Positions 14,447 through 22,824 of a stretch of 63,282 nt of DNA are shown here, piece after piece. Position numbers and translations under genes: made by a program. The number at the start of each line of letters is the position of its first letter. Position 1 is the stretch's first letter. Where the stretch lies: contig CAZTOW010000054.1 of the NCBI GenBank assembly GCA_964615375.1, positions 1 through 63,282 of the forward strand, read 5' to 3'. The notes under the pieces were generated by a model. That model was given only the letters and a program-made list of their open reading frames with translations, did not search any database and was not told the origin of the DNA. The DNA is from CAZKWG01 sp964615375. Lineage in GTDB: Bacteria > Myxococcota_A > UBA796 > CAZKWG01.

Positions 14447-14759
14447 ACAGGCACCGACCCCGTCGCCAGGCGGCGGCGGGCAGAGAGTCAGGTTCGAGAC
14501 GCTCTTCCTCGAATTCGCTCTGCGTGCAGGGCACGATGTCCACGGGGACGCCCAGGCGCCCGAAACGCCGCCAGGCGGCGATGGGGTCGAGGTCCGAGGC
14601 CGGCGCGCCATCGGGCAGGACGACGAGGAGATCCCAGTCACTGTCGGGCCGCTCGCGCCGCTCGGCGCGACTGCCGAACAGCCAGATCGACAGCGGCGAG
14701 AGCGCGAGGACGAGCGCGTCGATGACCGGACGGATCGAGGTCTCCATGAGACGCATCAT
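14430..14759 (-). CDS. MNT-type minimal nucleotidyltransferase (antitoxin)
   Basis: A 109-residue protein with the nucleotidyltransferase signature: GSRAE near residue 31, then the metal-binding pair in DSDWDLLVVL. MNT proteins pair with HEPN toxins and act as antitoxins. It is translated first, and its 3' end overlaps the HEPN gene. Three in-frame ATGs (14759, 14756, 14747) and an upstream GTG at 14774 inside the repeated terminator are possible starts. I chose 14759 because GGGA lies 7 nt upstream. Confidence 0.82.
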   Translation of the reverse strand: MMRLMETSIRPVIDALVLALSPLSIWLFGSRAERRERPDSDWDLLVVLPDGAPASDLDPIAAWRRFGRLGVPVDIVPCTQSEFEEERLEPDSLPAAAWRRGRCLYERHP

Positions 14760-14767
14760 ATCCCGGT

Positions 14768-14810
14768 CCCACACACACGAAGGCCCCGAGGCGTCGCCGC
14801 CCCGGGGCCC
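14768..14810 (-). terminator. 43-bp hairpin terminator, copy 2 (downstream of ftsZ)
   Basis: Identical to the copy at 13992-14034. On the minus strand it begins 15 nt after the ftsZ stop, so it is the terminator of the whole dcw transcription unit. The MNT/HEPN pair begins immediately after it. Confidence 0.8.
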
Positions 14811-14824
14811 GCCCTGCCGACCGA

Positions 14825-15958
14825 TCAGTCCGCGTTGCGGAAGAAGGTCGGGATGTCGTAGTCGTCGGGGTTCAGGCCGGAGACCATGGAGCTGAGGCCG
14901 GGGCCGCGGCCGCGGCTGGGCTGGCGGGGCTCGACGAAGCCGCCGTTGGCGACCATCTGGGCGACGCGGCGCTCGGCGCTCGGGCGGGCCTGGAGGGCGG
15001 CCTCCTCGAAGCCGGTGGCGATGACGGTGACGCGGGCCTCGTCCTTCATCGACTCGTCGATGACCCAGCCCCAGATCACGTTGACGTCCTCGTGCGCCTC
15101 CTCCTGGATGAGGGTGCTGGCCTCGTTGACCTCGAACATCGTGAGCTCGGAGTTGCCCGTGATGTTGATGAGCACGCTGGTGGCGCCGGCGATGCTCACG
15201 TCGTCCAGCAGCGGGCTGGAGATGGCCTTCTGCGCGGCGTCCACGGTCTTGTGCTCGCCCGAGCCCACGCCCACGCCCATCAGCGCGAGGCCCTTGTTGG
15301 CCATGATGGTGCGCACGTCGGCGAAGTCGACGTTGACGATGCCCTGGTTGTTGATGAGGTCGCTCACGCCCTTGACCGCCTGGTACAGGACCATGTCGGC
15401 CATCTGGAAGGCGTCGCGCATGGTGGTGCGCTCGCTCGCCATGGAGATGAGGCGCTGGTTGGGGATCGTGATCAGCGTGTCGACCACGCTGCGGAGGTTC
15501 TCGATGCCCTCCTCGCCCTGCTTGCGACGGCGACGGCCCTCGAAGTGGAAGGGGCGGGTCACGACCGCGACGGTCAGCGCGCCGACCTCGCGGGCCACCT
15601 GCGCGATGACGGGGGCCGCGCCGGTGCCGGTGCCGCCGCCCATGCCAGCGGTGATGAAGACCATGTCGGCCCCGACGACGAGCTCAGCCAGACGCTCGCG
15701 ATCCTCCAGCGCCGCCTCACGCCCGATCTCGGGGTTGGCGCCCGCGCCCAGGCCCTTGGTGAGCTGGCCGCCGAGCTGGAAGCGCCGCGGGGCCAGGGAG
15801 CGGTCGAGATCCTGGGCGTCGGTGTTGACCGCCACGAACTCCACGCCGCCCATGCCCGACGCGATCATGTTGTTCACGGCGTTGCCGCCGCCGCCGCCCA
15901 CGCCGATGACGCGGATCTGGGCCCTGGGAAGGGAGGTGCTTTCCACCAGCTCAATCAT
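14825..15958 (-). CDS. ftsZ: cell division GTPase FtsZ
   Basis: A 377-residue tubulin homologue that polymerises into the cytokinetic Z ring. The tubulin signature GGGTGTG is at residues 107-113, the T7 synergy loop NVDFADV is at 209-215, and the N-terminal nucleotide-binding GVGGGGGNAVNNM is at 19-31. The C-terminal conserved peptide is DDYDIPTFF. The start has GGAGG 7 nt upstream and overlaps the end of ftsQ by 8 nt, so there is no room for ftsA between them. It is the last gene of the cell-wall cluster and is followed by a strong hairpin terminator. Confidence 0.97.
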   Translation of the reverse strand: MIELVESTSLPRAQIRVIGVGGGGGNAVNNMIASGMGGVEFVAVNTDAQDLDRSLAPRRFQLGGQLTKGLGAGANPEIGREAALEDRERLAELVVGADMVFITAGMGGGTGTGAAPVIAQVAREVGALTVAVVTRPFHFEGRRRRKQGEEGIENLRSVVDTLITIPNQRLISMASERTTMRDAFQMADMVLYQAVKGVSDLINNQGIVNVDFADVRTIMANKGLALMGVGVGSGEHKTVDAAQKAISSPLLDDVSIAGATSVLINITGNSELTMFEVNEASTLIQEEAHEDVNVIWGWVIDESMKDEARVTVIATGFEEAALQARPSAERRVAQMVANGGFVEPRQPSRGRGPGLSSMVSGLNPDDYDIPTFFRNAD

Positions 15959-16862
15959 TGTTATTTCCTCCGAGTGCGGGTCCGCCCTGGGACCCAGGGT
16001 CGGCGGGAGAGACGGGAGAGGGAGAGGAGGGATCAGGGACGAGGGGAGAGGTAGGGAGGGTCGGATCGAGCTGCGGTCCCGGTCGGGCCGGGAGCGGCGT
16101 GGCCACCGCCACGGTCTCCAGGTCCAGGTCCACGCGCTGGGGTTTGGAGAGGTCCACCCCCGCCGCCACCAGCCGGTCCAGGCGGGAGAGCGGCGTGGCG
16201 GGATCACCAAAGCCGAGGATCAGCCGCGAGCCCGAGCGCAGCACGAGGTCGTAGCCGTGCGAGGGGCTCCAGTGGATCTCGGAGATGGCCGCCCCGGCGC
16301 TGAGCTCGGAGCCGGGGGCCAGGGGGCGCTCGCTCCAGGCGTTCAGCACGCGCAGCGCGCCCGCGATGACGGCGCGCCCCAGCTCCGGGTCCGCCTCCGC
16401 CTGCGCCGGGTCCAGGCCCGTGAGCACCGGGTAGTCCAGATCCTCGGTGGTGGCGGGCAGGAAGGGGATGCCCGTCGTGTCCACGTACCAGAGGCGGTCC
16501 AGCGCCACCATCAGCACGGGCTGGTACTCGGTCACCGCGATCTCGACCGTGCCCGGGTAGACGCGGCGGGCCTCGGCGTCGCGCACCCAGGGGTGCCGGC
16601 GCACGCCGTCCACGGCGCGGTCCAGGTCGGCGCGCAGCAGGTGGGAGCCGCTCCGCAGATCGCTGAGGTGGCGCAGCTCGGCCTCGGGCGCGCGGTCCAG
16701 CCCCACGAAGCTCACCTCGGAGACGCGCCAGGCCGGGTTGACCGCCAGCGCGCGCCCCGCCAGCGCCCCCACGCCCGCCAACGCGAGCGCGAACAGCACG
16801 CGACTGGCCACGGAGGCGGCGCGCTGCTTCCAGGACGGGTTCTGCGGGAGGAGGGCGTTCAC
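15951..16862 (-). CDS. ftsQ: cell division protein FtsQ
   Basis: A 303-residue bitopic inner-membrane protein. A cytoplasmic N-terminus is followed by a transmembrane helix (about 18-40). Next comes a POTRA domain (VSEVSFVGLDRAPEAELRHL) and the FtsQ/DivIB beta domain (PWVRDAEARRVYPGTVEIAVTEYQPV, WYVDTTGIPFLP). It bridges early and late divisome proteins. The last ~45 residues form a Pro/Ser/Gly-rich tail that is longer than usual and overlaps the ftsZ start. It is separated from ddl by 190 bp. Confidence 0.9.
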   Translation of the reverse strand: MNALLPQNPSWKQRAASVASRVLFALALAGVGALAGRALAVNPAWRVSEVSFVGLDRAPEAELRHLSDLRSGSHLLRADLDRAVDGVRRHPWVRDAEARRVYPGTVEIAVTEYQPVLMVALDRLWYVDTTGIPFLPATTEDLDYPVLTGLDPAQAEADPELGRAVIAGALRVLNAWSERPLAPGSELSAGAAISEIHWSPSHGYDLVLRSGSRLILGFGDPATPLSRLDRLVAAGVDLSKPQRVDLDLETVAVATPLPARPGPQLDPTLPTSPLVPDPSSPSPVSPADPGSQGGPALGGNNND

Positions 16863-17052
16863 GGCAGGTGCCGGGGTGGGGCGAGGAGGGAGGGAGCGAG
16901 GAGCGTGGATGGTCGCCGGGGAGGGAGGGCCGGAGCGGGCCCGGGGGCGACAGAGAGGAGGGGGTGTCTGTAAAGCCTACTGCACGCGGGCGGTGTTGAC
17001 AAGACAAGAGACCGAAGATCGTGTGCGTCGATTATCTCGACGCCTTCGGCGC
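16863..17052 (-). other. intra-operon gap between ddl and ftsQ
   Basis: 190 bp without a gene inside an otherwise tightly packed operon. Positions 16870-16970 are almost all G and A on the plus strand, so the transcript there is a long C/U tract. No hairpin with a T-run and no ORF of interest is visible. A Rho-loading or processing site is possible but unproven. Confidence 0.5.
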
Positions 17053-18003
17053 TCAGCCCGTCGCGGCCACCGCGGAGGCCTCGGGCAGCGGGACGTGGTT
17101 GGTGGCGCTCTGCAGCAGGGCCTCGACGAGATCCTCGAAGCTCATGCCGACGGCGCCCGCCGCCATGGGGCTCAGGCTGGTGGCCGTCATGCCGGGCAGG
17201 GTGTTGATCTCCAGGAACCAGGGCGTGCCGCGCTCGTCCACGATGAAGTCGGCGCGCGCGACGCCGGACAGGTCCAGCGTGCGGTAGGCGATCTCGGCCG
17301 AGCGCTGCGCGGCCTTCGCCACGGCCTCGTCGATGGGCGCGGGGACGACGTAGCGGGTTCTACCTTTCGTGTATTTCGCCTCGAAATCGAAGAAGCCGCT
17401 CTCAGGGATGATCGCGACCACCGGGAGCGCGCGCCCGTCCAGCACCGCCACCGTGATCTCGTCCCCGGCGACGAACTGCTCGATGAGCACCTCCTCGCCC
17501 AGCTCCGCGCACTGGAGGATGGCGCGCTCCAGCTCGCCCGAGCTCTCGCAGCGGAAGACGCCGATGGTGGAGCCTCCCCCCGGGGTCTTGGCCATGACGG
17601 GCAGGGGGAGATCGTCGGGCATGGGGTCGCCGGGGCGCCAGACCCGATCCTCGGGCATGGGGACGCCGGTGCCGCGCAGCATGCGCTTGGTGGCGATCTT
17701 GTCCATGGCCACGGCGGAGCCGCGCACGGCGCTGCCGGTGTAGGGGATGCGCATGATCTCCAGCAGGCCCTGGACGCAGCCGTCCTCGCCAAACGCGCCG
17801 TGCAGCGCGATCCAGCAGACGTCCACCCGGGCCTCGCGCAGCTTGAAGGGCAGGTCCGGGCCCACGTCGATCTCCACGACGTCGTAGCCCCGGCTCCTCA
17901 GCGCGCGCGCGACGTAGGCGCCGCTCTTGAGCGAGACCTCACGCTCAGTGGACATCCCGCCCAGCAGCACGCCGACCCGAGCCGACTTCCAGTTCGTCCG
18001 CAT
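17053..18003 (-). CDS. ddl: D-alanine--D-alanine ligase
   Basis: A 316-residue cytosolic ATP-grasp enzyme joining two D-alanines for the peptidoglycan stem peptide. Recognisable segments are GGMSTEREVSLKSG (N-terminal signature), LHGAFGEDG, the glycine-rich ATP loop KTPGGGSTIGV, and the C-terminal metal/substrate site EINTLPGMTATSLSP. Length is normal for the family. GGAGG lies 5 nt upstream of the ATG. It follows murB with an 18-bp gap. Confidence 0.96.
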   Translation of the reverse strand: MRTNWKSARVGVLLGGMSTEREVSLKSGAYVARALRSRGYDVVEIDVGPDLPFKLREARVDVCWIALHGAFGEDGCVQGLLEIMRIPYTGSAVRGSAVAMDKIATKRMLRGTGVPMPEDRVWRPGDPMPDDLPLPVMAKTPGGGSTIGVFRCESSGELERAILQCAELGEEVLIEQFVAGDEITVAVLDGRALPVVAIIPESGFFDFEAKYTKGRTRYVVPAPIDEAVAKAAQRSAEIAYRTLDLSGVARADFIVDERGTPWFLEINTLPGMTATSLSPMAAGAVGMSFEDLVEALLQSATNHVPLPEASAVAATG

Positions 18004-18021
18004 TCTGACCTCCCTCCACGC

Positions 18022-18867
18022 TCAGGCGCGCGCGTCGGAGCCCACGATGGGCAGCCGCGTCTGGAGCGCCACGCCCCGCTCGCGCTCCACCCGCTCCTGC
18101 AATCCCTGGGCCAGCAGCAGCACGTCCTTGCAGGAGCCGCCGCCGAGCTGCACGAGCCCGCCCGTGGGGGTGAGACGCCAGCTCCGCAGGCGCGAGCCAC
18201 CCAGCCCGGCGCGGCCGATCACGGCGTCGGCGGGCTGGCCGTCGGCGGTGCGGAAGAGGGCGCCCGCGGGGGGCGGGGGCAGCAGGCGGGGGCGCCGCCG
18301 GCCCTTGGGGACGACGATCTCGGGGCGCAGGGCGACCTCCAGCAGGACCGCGGTGCCGGGGATCTCGGGGAGCGGCTCGCCCGGAGCCACCTCCACCGCC
18401 TCCACCTTGCGCCCGCGGAGCCAGCGCATCCCGGCCACCAGGCCGCCCAGACGCTCGCGATCCTCGCCGCACAGCAGCCCGCCCACGCTCCCCGGCCAGC
18501 GGGAGAGCGCGGCCAGCGCGGGCGAAACGTTGGCGCCCGCCAGGGCGCTCCACAGCGAGGCGGCCCCCACCCAGACCAGCTCACCCTCGGCGCGAACGCC
18601 CTCGAAGCCCGCGCCGAGGCGCAGGATCAGGCCGCGGACGCCGCCATCGCGCACCAGCCAGTCGGCGAAGGGCCAGTGGAGGCGCCAGCTCACCTTGGCC
18701 TTGCGGGCGGCGGCGAGGGTCGCCACCAGGGCGTCGTGGTCCTCCACCGTGACCCAGAGATCCGCGGGGCCGCCGATCCGCAGCGGCGTGTGGCGGGCCA
18801 TCGGCTCCTCCGCGCGGACCAGCGCGTGAGGGATCTGGCTCAGCTCAGCGAGAAGCTCAGCATGCAT
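18022..18867 (-). CDS. MurB-like protein lacking the catalytic residues
   Basis: A 281-residue protein in the normal murB position (murC-murB-ddl). It aligns with UDP-N-acetylenolpyruvoylglucosamine reductase over its length: ARHTPLRIGGPADLWV at 24-39, WPGSVGG at 124-130, and a C-terminal substrate domain. However, the functional residues appear replaced. The GSFFKNP-type motif with the proton-donor Ser reads GALFRTA (Ala203). The C-terminal catalytic Glu aligns with Arg271. The YRxS arginine segment is missing between ~150 and 180. The usual FAD-loop GxGSN and MNAGA segments are also absent. It may be an inactive paralogue or a scaffold; these conclusions come from alignment by eye. Confidence 0.75.
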   Translation of the reverse strand: MHAELLAELSQIPHALVRAEEPMARHTPLRIGGPADLWVTVEDHDALVATLAAARKAKVSWRLHWPFADWLVRDGGVRGLILRLGAGFEGVRAEGELVWVGAASLWSALAGANVSPALAALSRWPGSVGGLLCGEDRERLGGLVAGMRWLRGRKVEAVEVAPGEPLPEIPGTAVLLEVALRPEIVVPKGRRRPRLLPPPPAGALFRTADGQPADAVIGRAGLGGSRLRSWRLTPTGGLVQLGGGSCKDVLLLAQGLQERVERERGVALQTRLPIVGSDARA

Positions 18868-18872
18868 GTGTG

Positions 18873-20336
18873 CTACCGGATGTGGGCGGGAGGGGAGGCG
18901 GGAGGGGAGGCGGGAGCAGCGGGAGCGGCGGCGGGAGCGGGGACGAGCGCGGAGGCGAGCTCGGTCAGCACGCGGTTCACGTCACCCGCGCCGAGCGTGA
19001 TGACAACATCTCCCGGCCGGATATTCGCCTGCAGCCACGCGGTCGCGCGGTCCAGCCCGTCCATGGCGTGGACGGCGCGGTGGCCGTGGTGGGCGATGTG
19101 GCTGGCGACCCGGTGGTGGTCGAGGCCGGGGATGGGGGATTCGCCCGCGCCGTAGATGGGGCAGACCAGCACCTGGGAGGCCGCGTTGAGGCAGCGGGCG
19201 AACTCGTCGAGCAGCGCGGCGACCCGGCTGTAGCGGTGCGGCTGGAGCACGGCCACGACGCGGCGGCTGGGCCAGGCCCCCGCGGCGGCGGTGAGCGTGG
19301 CCCGGATCTCCGCCGGGTGGTGGCCGTAGTCGTCGATGAGCGTGACGGCGGCGCCCTCGGGGGCCGCGCGCAGGGGGCGCTCGGCGCGGATGCTGAAGCG
19401 GCGGTCTACCCCGCCGAAGCCCTGGAGCGCGCGCTGGATCCGCTCCCAGGGGATGTCGAGCTCGAGGCCGACGGCGATGGCGGCGAGCGCGTTGCTGACG
19501 TTGTGCGCGCCGGGCATGCCCAGCTGCACCTCGCCCTGGACGGCGTCCTTGAACCACACGCGGAAGCGCGTGTTCACGCCGTCGAAGACGATCTGGTCCC
19601 CGCGCACCTCCGCCTGGGCCGAGAGCCCGTAGGTCACGACCCGGCGCCGCATGCGCGGGATCAGGCTCTGTACCACCGGGTGGTCCAGGCACAGCACGTC
19701 GAAGCCGTAGAAGGGCACCTTGCTGGCGAAGGCGGAGAAGCCCTCGACCAGCGCCTCCATCGTGCCCCAGTGCTCGAGGTGCTCCGGGTCGATGTTGGTG
19801 ACCACCGCCACCGTGGGCGCCAGCATCATGAAGGAGCCGTCGGACTCGTCGGCCTCGGCCAGCATGAACTCGCCCGCGCCGCGCCGCGCCGAGCTCCCGA
19901 ACACGTCCAGGCGCCCGCCGATGACCACCGTGGGGTCCAGGCCCGCGGCGTAGAGGATCGTGGCGATCATGCTGGTCGTGGTCGTCTTCCCGTGGGTGCC
20001 GGCCACGGCGATGCCGTACTTCATGCGCATCAGCTCGGCCAGCATCTCCGCCCGCGGGATCACGGGGATGTACGCCTCCTCCGCCGCGACGATCTCCGGG
20101 TTCTGCGCGGGCACCGCCGTGGACTTCACCACGACGTCGGCCCCCTCCACGTTCTTCGCGTCGTGGCCGAGGAAGATCTGCCCGCCCAGCTCGCGCAGGC
20201 GCCGGGTGTTCGCGCTCTCCTTCTGGTCGGAGCCGGAGACCGCGTAGCCCTGGTTCAGCAGCACCTCGGCGATGCCGCACATGCCGGAGCCGCCGATGCC
20301 GATGAAGTGGATTCGCTGGACCTTTCCGCGGAACAT
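18873..20336 (-). CDS. murC: UDP-N-acetylmuramate--L-alanine ligase
   Basis: A 487-residue Mur ligase adding L-Ala to UDP-MurNAc in the cytosol. The N-terminal Rossmann motif GIGGSGMCGIAEVL, the ATP loop AGTHGKTTTT (about 113-122), the EADESD motif and TNIDPEHLEHW are all present. The C-terminal domain contains DDYGHHPAEI and QPHRYSR. A Pro/Ala-rich tail of about 25 residues ends the protein. Its ATG overlaps the ftsW stop (TGATG), so murG, which normally lies between ftsW and murC, is absent here. Confidence 0.97.
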   Translation of the reverse strand: MFRGKVQRIHFIGIGGSGMCGIAEVLLNQGYAVSGSDQKESANTRRLRELGGQIFLGHDAKNVEGADVVVKSTAVPAQNPEIVAAEEAYIPVIPRAEMLAELMRMKYGIAVAGTHGKTTTTSMIATILYAAGLDPTVVIGGRLDVFGSSARRGAGEFMLAEADESDGSFMMLAPTVAVVTNIDPEHLEHWGTMEALVEGFSAFASKVPFYGFDVLCLDHPVVQSLIPRMRRRVVTYGLSAQAEVRGDQIVFDGVNTRFRVWFKDAVQGEVQLGMPGAHNVSNALAAIAVGLELDIPWERIQRALQGFGGVDRRFSIRAERPLRAAPEGAAVTLIDDYGHHPAEIRATLTAAAGAWPSRRVVAVLQPHRYSRVAALLDEFARCLNAASQVLVCPIYGAGESPIPGLDHHRVASHIAHHGHRAVHAMDGLDRATAWLQANIRPGDVVITLGAGDVNRVLTELASALVPAPAAAPAAPASPPASPPAHIR

Positions 20337-21496
20337 CAGGCCCTCCCCGCCGCGGGTGCGGCCGGCCCGTGCGACGTCTGCGCGGTGGTCCAGCCCTCCT
20401 GGGCGCGCGCGTCGGTGGACTCCGCCGCCACGCTCAGCAGGATGCCCACGCTCCAGAGGTGGGACTGGATCGCGGTGGCGCCGTAGGACAGGAAGGGCAG
20501 CACCAGGCCCTTGGGCGGCACGAGGCCCATGACCACCGCCATGTTGAAGAAGGCCTGCAGCCCGATGCCCGCCGTGATCACCGCGGCCAGGTACATGCTG
20601 AAGGGATCCCGCGCCCGCCGGGCGATAGAGAGCCCGCGCCACACGAAGAGCGCGTAGAGCACGATCAGGGAGGCGACGCCCACCAGCCCCAGCTCCTCGG
20701 CGAGGACCGCCGAGATGAAGTCCGTCCAGGGCTCCGGCAGATAGTGGAGCTTGGCGACCGAGTTCCCGAGCCCCTGCCCGAAGAGCCCGCCCGAGTGCAT
20801 GGCGATCCAGCCCTGGATGACCTGGTAGCCGTCCCCCTGCATGTTGCCCCAGGGGTCGAGGAAGCTGGCGATGCGCTGCTCGCGGTAGCTCTCCAGCAGC
20901 ATGAGCGGGATGCCCACCACGCAGCCCACGCCCACGACGGCGGCCATGTGGGCCAGCCGCATCCCGGCCACGAAGAGCATCAGCGCGCAGAGCCCGGCGA
21001 TGATCGCGGTGGATCCGAAGTCCGGCTGCGGGAAGATGAGCAGCAGCGCGGGCAGCGGGATGAGGGCCGCGCGGACCAGCACGCGCAGGTCCGAGAGGTG
21101 GGCGCGGTGGCGCTCCAGGAAGTCGGCCAGCACGATGAGCACGGCGATCTTGGCGAACTCCGCCGGCTGGAAGTGGACGGGCCCGAAGCCGATCCAGCGC
21201 GCCGCGCCGTTGGCCTTGTACTGGATGCCCGGGACGTGGCAGAGCACCAGCAGCGCCAGCACCCCGCCGTAGAAGGGGAGCCCGTAGCGGCGCAGCACGC
21301 GCATGGGCGTGAGCGCCGTCCCCACCGCCAGGGCGAGGCCCACGGTCCCGGCGAAGACCTGGCGGGTGAAGAAGTACATCTGGTCGCCCGCGGTCTCCGC
21401 GGCGATCACCGCGGAGGCCGAGTACACCATCACCAGGCCCACCACCAGCAGGAGCGCGACCACGGTGATCAGGAGCGGATCGGTGCTGCGGTTCAT
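20336..21496 (-). CDS. ftsW: peptidoglycan glycosyltransferase FtsW
   Basis: A 386-residue polytopic SEDS-family protein with about ten transmembrane helices. It polymerises lipid II at the septum together with the division PBP (ftsI here). Family segments include GNGAARWI-like NGAARWIGFG, QPAEFAK, QPDFGSTAII, and the conserved loop PEPWTDFISAVLAEELGLVG. The C-terminal PFLSYGATA is close to the usual PFISYGGS motif. The last ~35 residues are a hydrophilic cytoplasmic tail. It overlaps murD by 4 nt (ATGA). Confidence 0.94.
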   Translation of the reverse strand: MNRSTDPLLITVVALLLVVGLVMVYSASAVIAAETAGDQMYFFTRQVFAGTVGLALAVGTALTPMRVLRRYGLPFYGGVLALLVLCHVPGIQYKANGAARWIGFGPVHFQPAEFAKIAVLIVLADFLERHRAHLSDLRVLVRAALIPLPALLLIFPQPDFGSTAIIAGLCALMLFVAGMRLAHMAAVVGVGCVVGIPLMLLESYREQRIASFLDPWGNMQGDGYQVIQGWIAMHSGGLFGQGLGNSVAKLHYLPEPWTDFISAVLAEELGLVGVASLIVLYALFVWRGLSIARRARDPFSMYLAAVITAGIGLQAFFNMAVVMGLVPPKGLVLPFLSYGATAIQSHLWSVGILLSVAAESTDARAQEGWTTAQTSHGPAAPAAGRA

Positions 21497-22824
21497 GGCG
21501 CTCCCTCGGGTGCGGATGCGGCGACGGCGCGGGCCAGGGCGGCGAAGACCTCGCCGCGGTGCTCGAAGTCACGGAACTCGTCGAAGCTCGCGCAGGCCGG
21601 GCTGAGCAGCACGACCTCGCCCGCGCGGGCCACCTGCTCGGCCAGGCGCACGGCCTCGGCCAGGGTGCCCACGAGGGCGAGCGGGAGCCCGCCCAGGGCC
21701 GCGGCGATCTCCGGGCCGGTGCGCCCGAAGCAGATCGTGAGCCGGGCGTGGGCCTCCAGGGCGGGAGCCAGGGTCGTGTAGTCCGCACCCTCCTTGCCCA
21801 GCCCGCCCAGCAGGACGATCTGTCGGCCACCGACGCCGTGGATCCCGACCAGGGCGGCGTCGATGTTGGTGGCCTTGGAGTCGTCCACCCAGCGCACGCC
21901 GCGCGCCTCGGCCACCAGCTCCAGGCGGTGGGCCAGCGCCGTGAGCGCGCCCAGGTCCAGGTCCGCGCGCCGCGCGCCCATGCACACGGCCAGCAGCGCG
22001 GCGGCGGCGGCGTTGCTCCGGTTGTGGGCGCCCAGCAGCCGAAGCTCGCCGAGCGGGATCTCCCCGTCGTCCGGCGTCCCGCTCAGGATGGCCCGCTCGC
22101 CCGAGCCGTCCAGGCGCACCCCCGGCTCCCCGCCCAGCCAGAGCCTGCGCGCCCGGGTGCGCTCGAGCTGGGGAGCCAGCAGCGCGTCTCCCAGGGGGAC
22201 CGCCGCGAAGTCCTCCGGCCCCATCTCGGCGAAGAGGCGGCCCTTGGCCTCGGCGTAGCCCTCCATGGTGCCGTGGCGCCCCAGGTGGTCCGGCGTCAGG
22301 TTCAGGATGGCCGCGGCCCGCGGGTGGAAGCCCCCCGGCAGCTCGAGCTGGTAGGACGAGACCTCCAGCACCGCCAGATCGAAGTCCTGGCCGATCGCGC
22401 TCGACAGCGGCACGCCCAGGTTCCCGCCCACGAAGGGCCGGGAGCCCGCGCCGCGCAGGAGCTGGCCCAGGAAGTGCGTGGTCGAGCTCTTGCCGTTGGT
22501 CCCGCTCACCGCCACCGCGGGGACCTGGAGGAAGGAGGCGGCGAAGACCAGCTCACCCACCACCTCGACCCCCGCTGCCCGCGCCGCCGCCAGGTCCGGC
22601 TGGGCCGCCGGCACGCCCGGGGAGACGATGATCAGGTCGGCGGACAGGAAGTCCTCGCGCGCGTGGCGCCCGTGGACCGCGCGGCAGCCCTCCACCGCGG
22701 GCGCGTCGGCGCGCAGGTCCGTGGTCGTGACCTCCGCCCCCCGCGCGCGGGCGAGCCGGGCCGCGGCGACCCCGCTGCGGGCCATGCCGACCACCAGCAC
22801 CCTCGCGCCCGTCAGCTCCCGCAT
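21493..22824 (-). CDS. murD: UDP-N-acetylmuramoylalanine--D-glutamate ligase
   Basis: A 443-residue Mur ligase adding D-Glu to UDP-MurNAc-L-Ala. Evidence: the N-terminal Rossmann segment VLVVGMARSG, the ATP loop SGTNGKSSTTHFLG, NLTPDHLGRHGTMEGYAEAK, and the C-terminal DSKATN motif followed by LLGGLGKEGADY. Length and domain order are normal. It overlaps its neighbours at both ends (ftsW by 4 nt, mraY by 1 nt), indicating a single coupled message. Confidence 0.96.
   Translation of the reverse strand: MRELTGARVLVVGMARSGVAAARLARARGAEVTTTDLRADAPAVEGCRAVHGRHAREDFLSADLIIVSPGVPAAQPDLAAARAAGVEVVGELVFAASFLQVPAVAVSGTNGKSSTTHFLGQLLRGAGSRPFVGGNLGVPLSSAIGQDFDLAVLEVSSYQLELPGGFHPRAAAILNLTPDHLGRHGTMEGYAEAKGRLFAEMGPEDFAAVPLGDALLAPQLERTRARRLWLGGEPGVRLDGSGERAILSGTPDDGEIPLGELRLLGAHNRSNAAAAALLAVCMGARRADLDLGALTALAHRLELVAEARGVRWVDDSKATNIDAALVGIHGVGGRQIVLLGGLGKEGADYTTLAPALEAHARLTICFGRTGPEIAAALGGLPLALVGTLAEAVRLAEQVARAGEVVLLSPACASFDEFRDFEHRGEVFAALARAVAASAPEGAP

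Noticed and set aside
14886..20486. Several 500-800-codon plus-strand frames across the dcw cluster
   Set aside because: They run opposite well-identified Mur and Fts genes and translate to His/Arg/Gly-rich sequence without homology; they are antisense shadows typical of GC-rich DNA.
20337..21830. Extending murC upstream across ftsW
   Set aside because: The added frame is the shadow of ftsW; the Rossmann motif of MurC starts right after the ATG at 20336.
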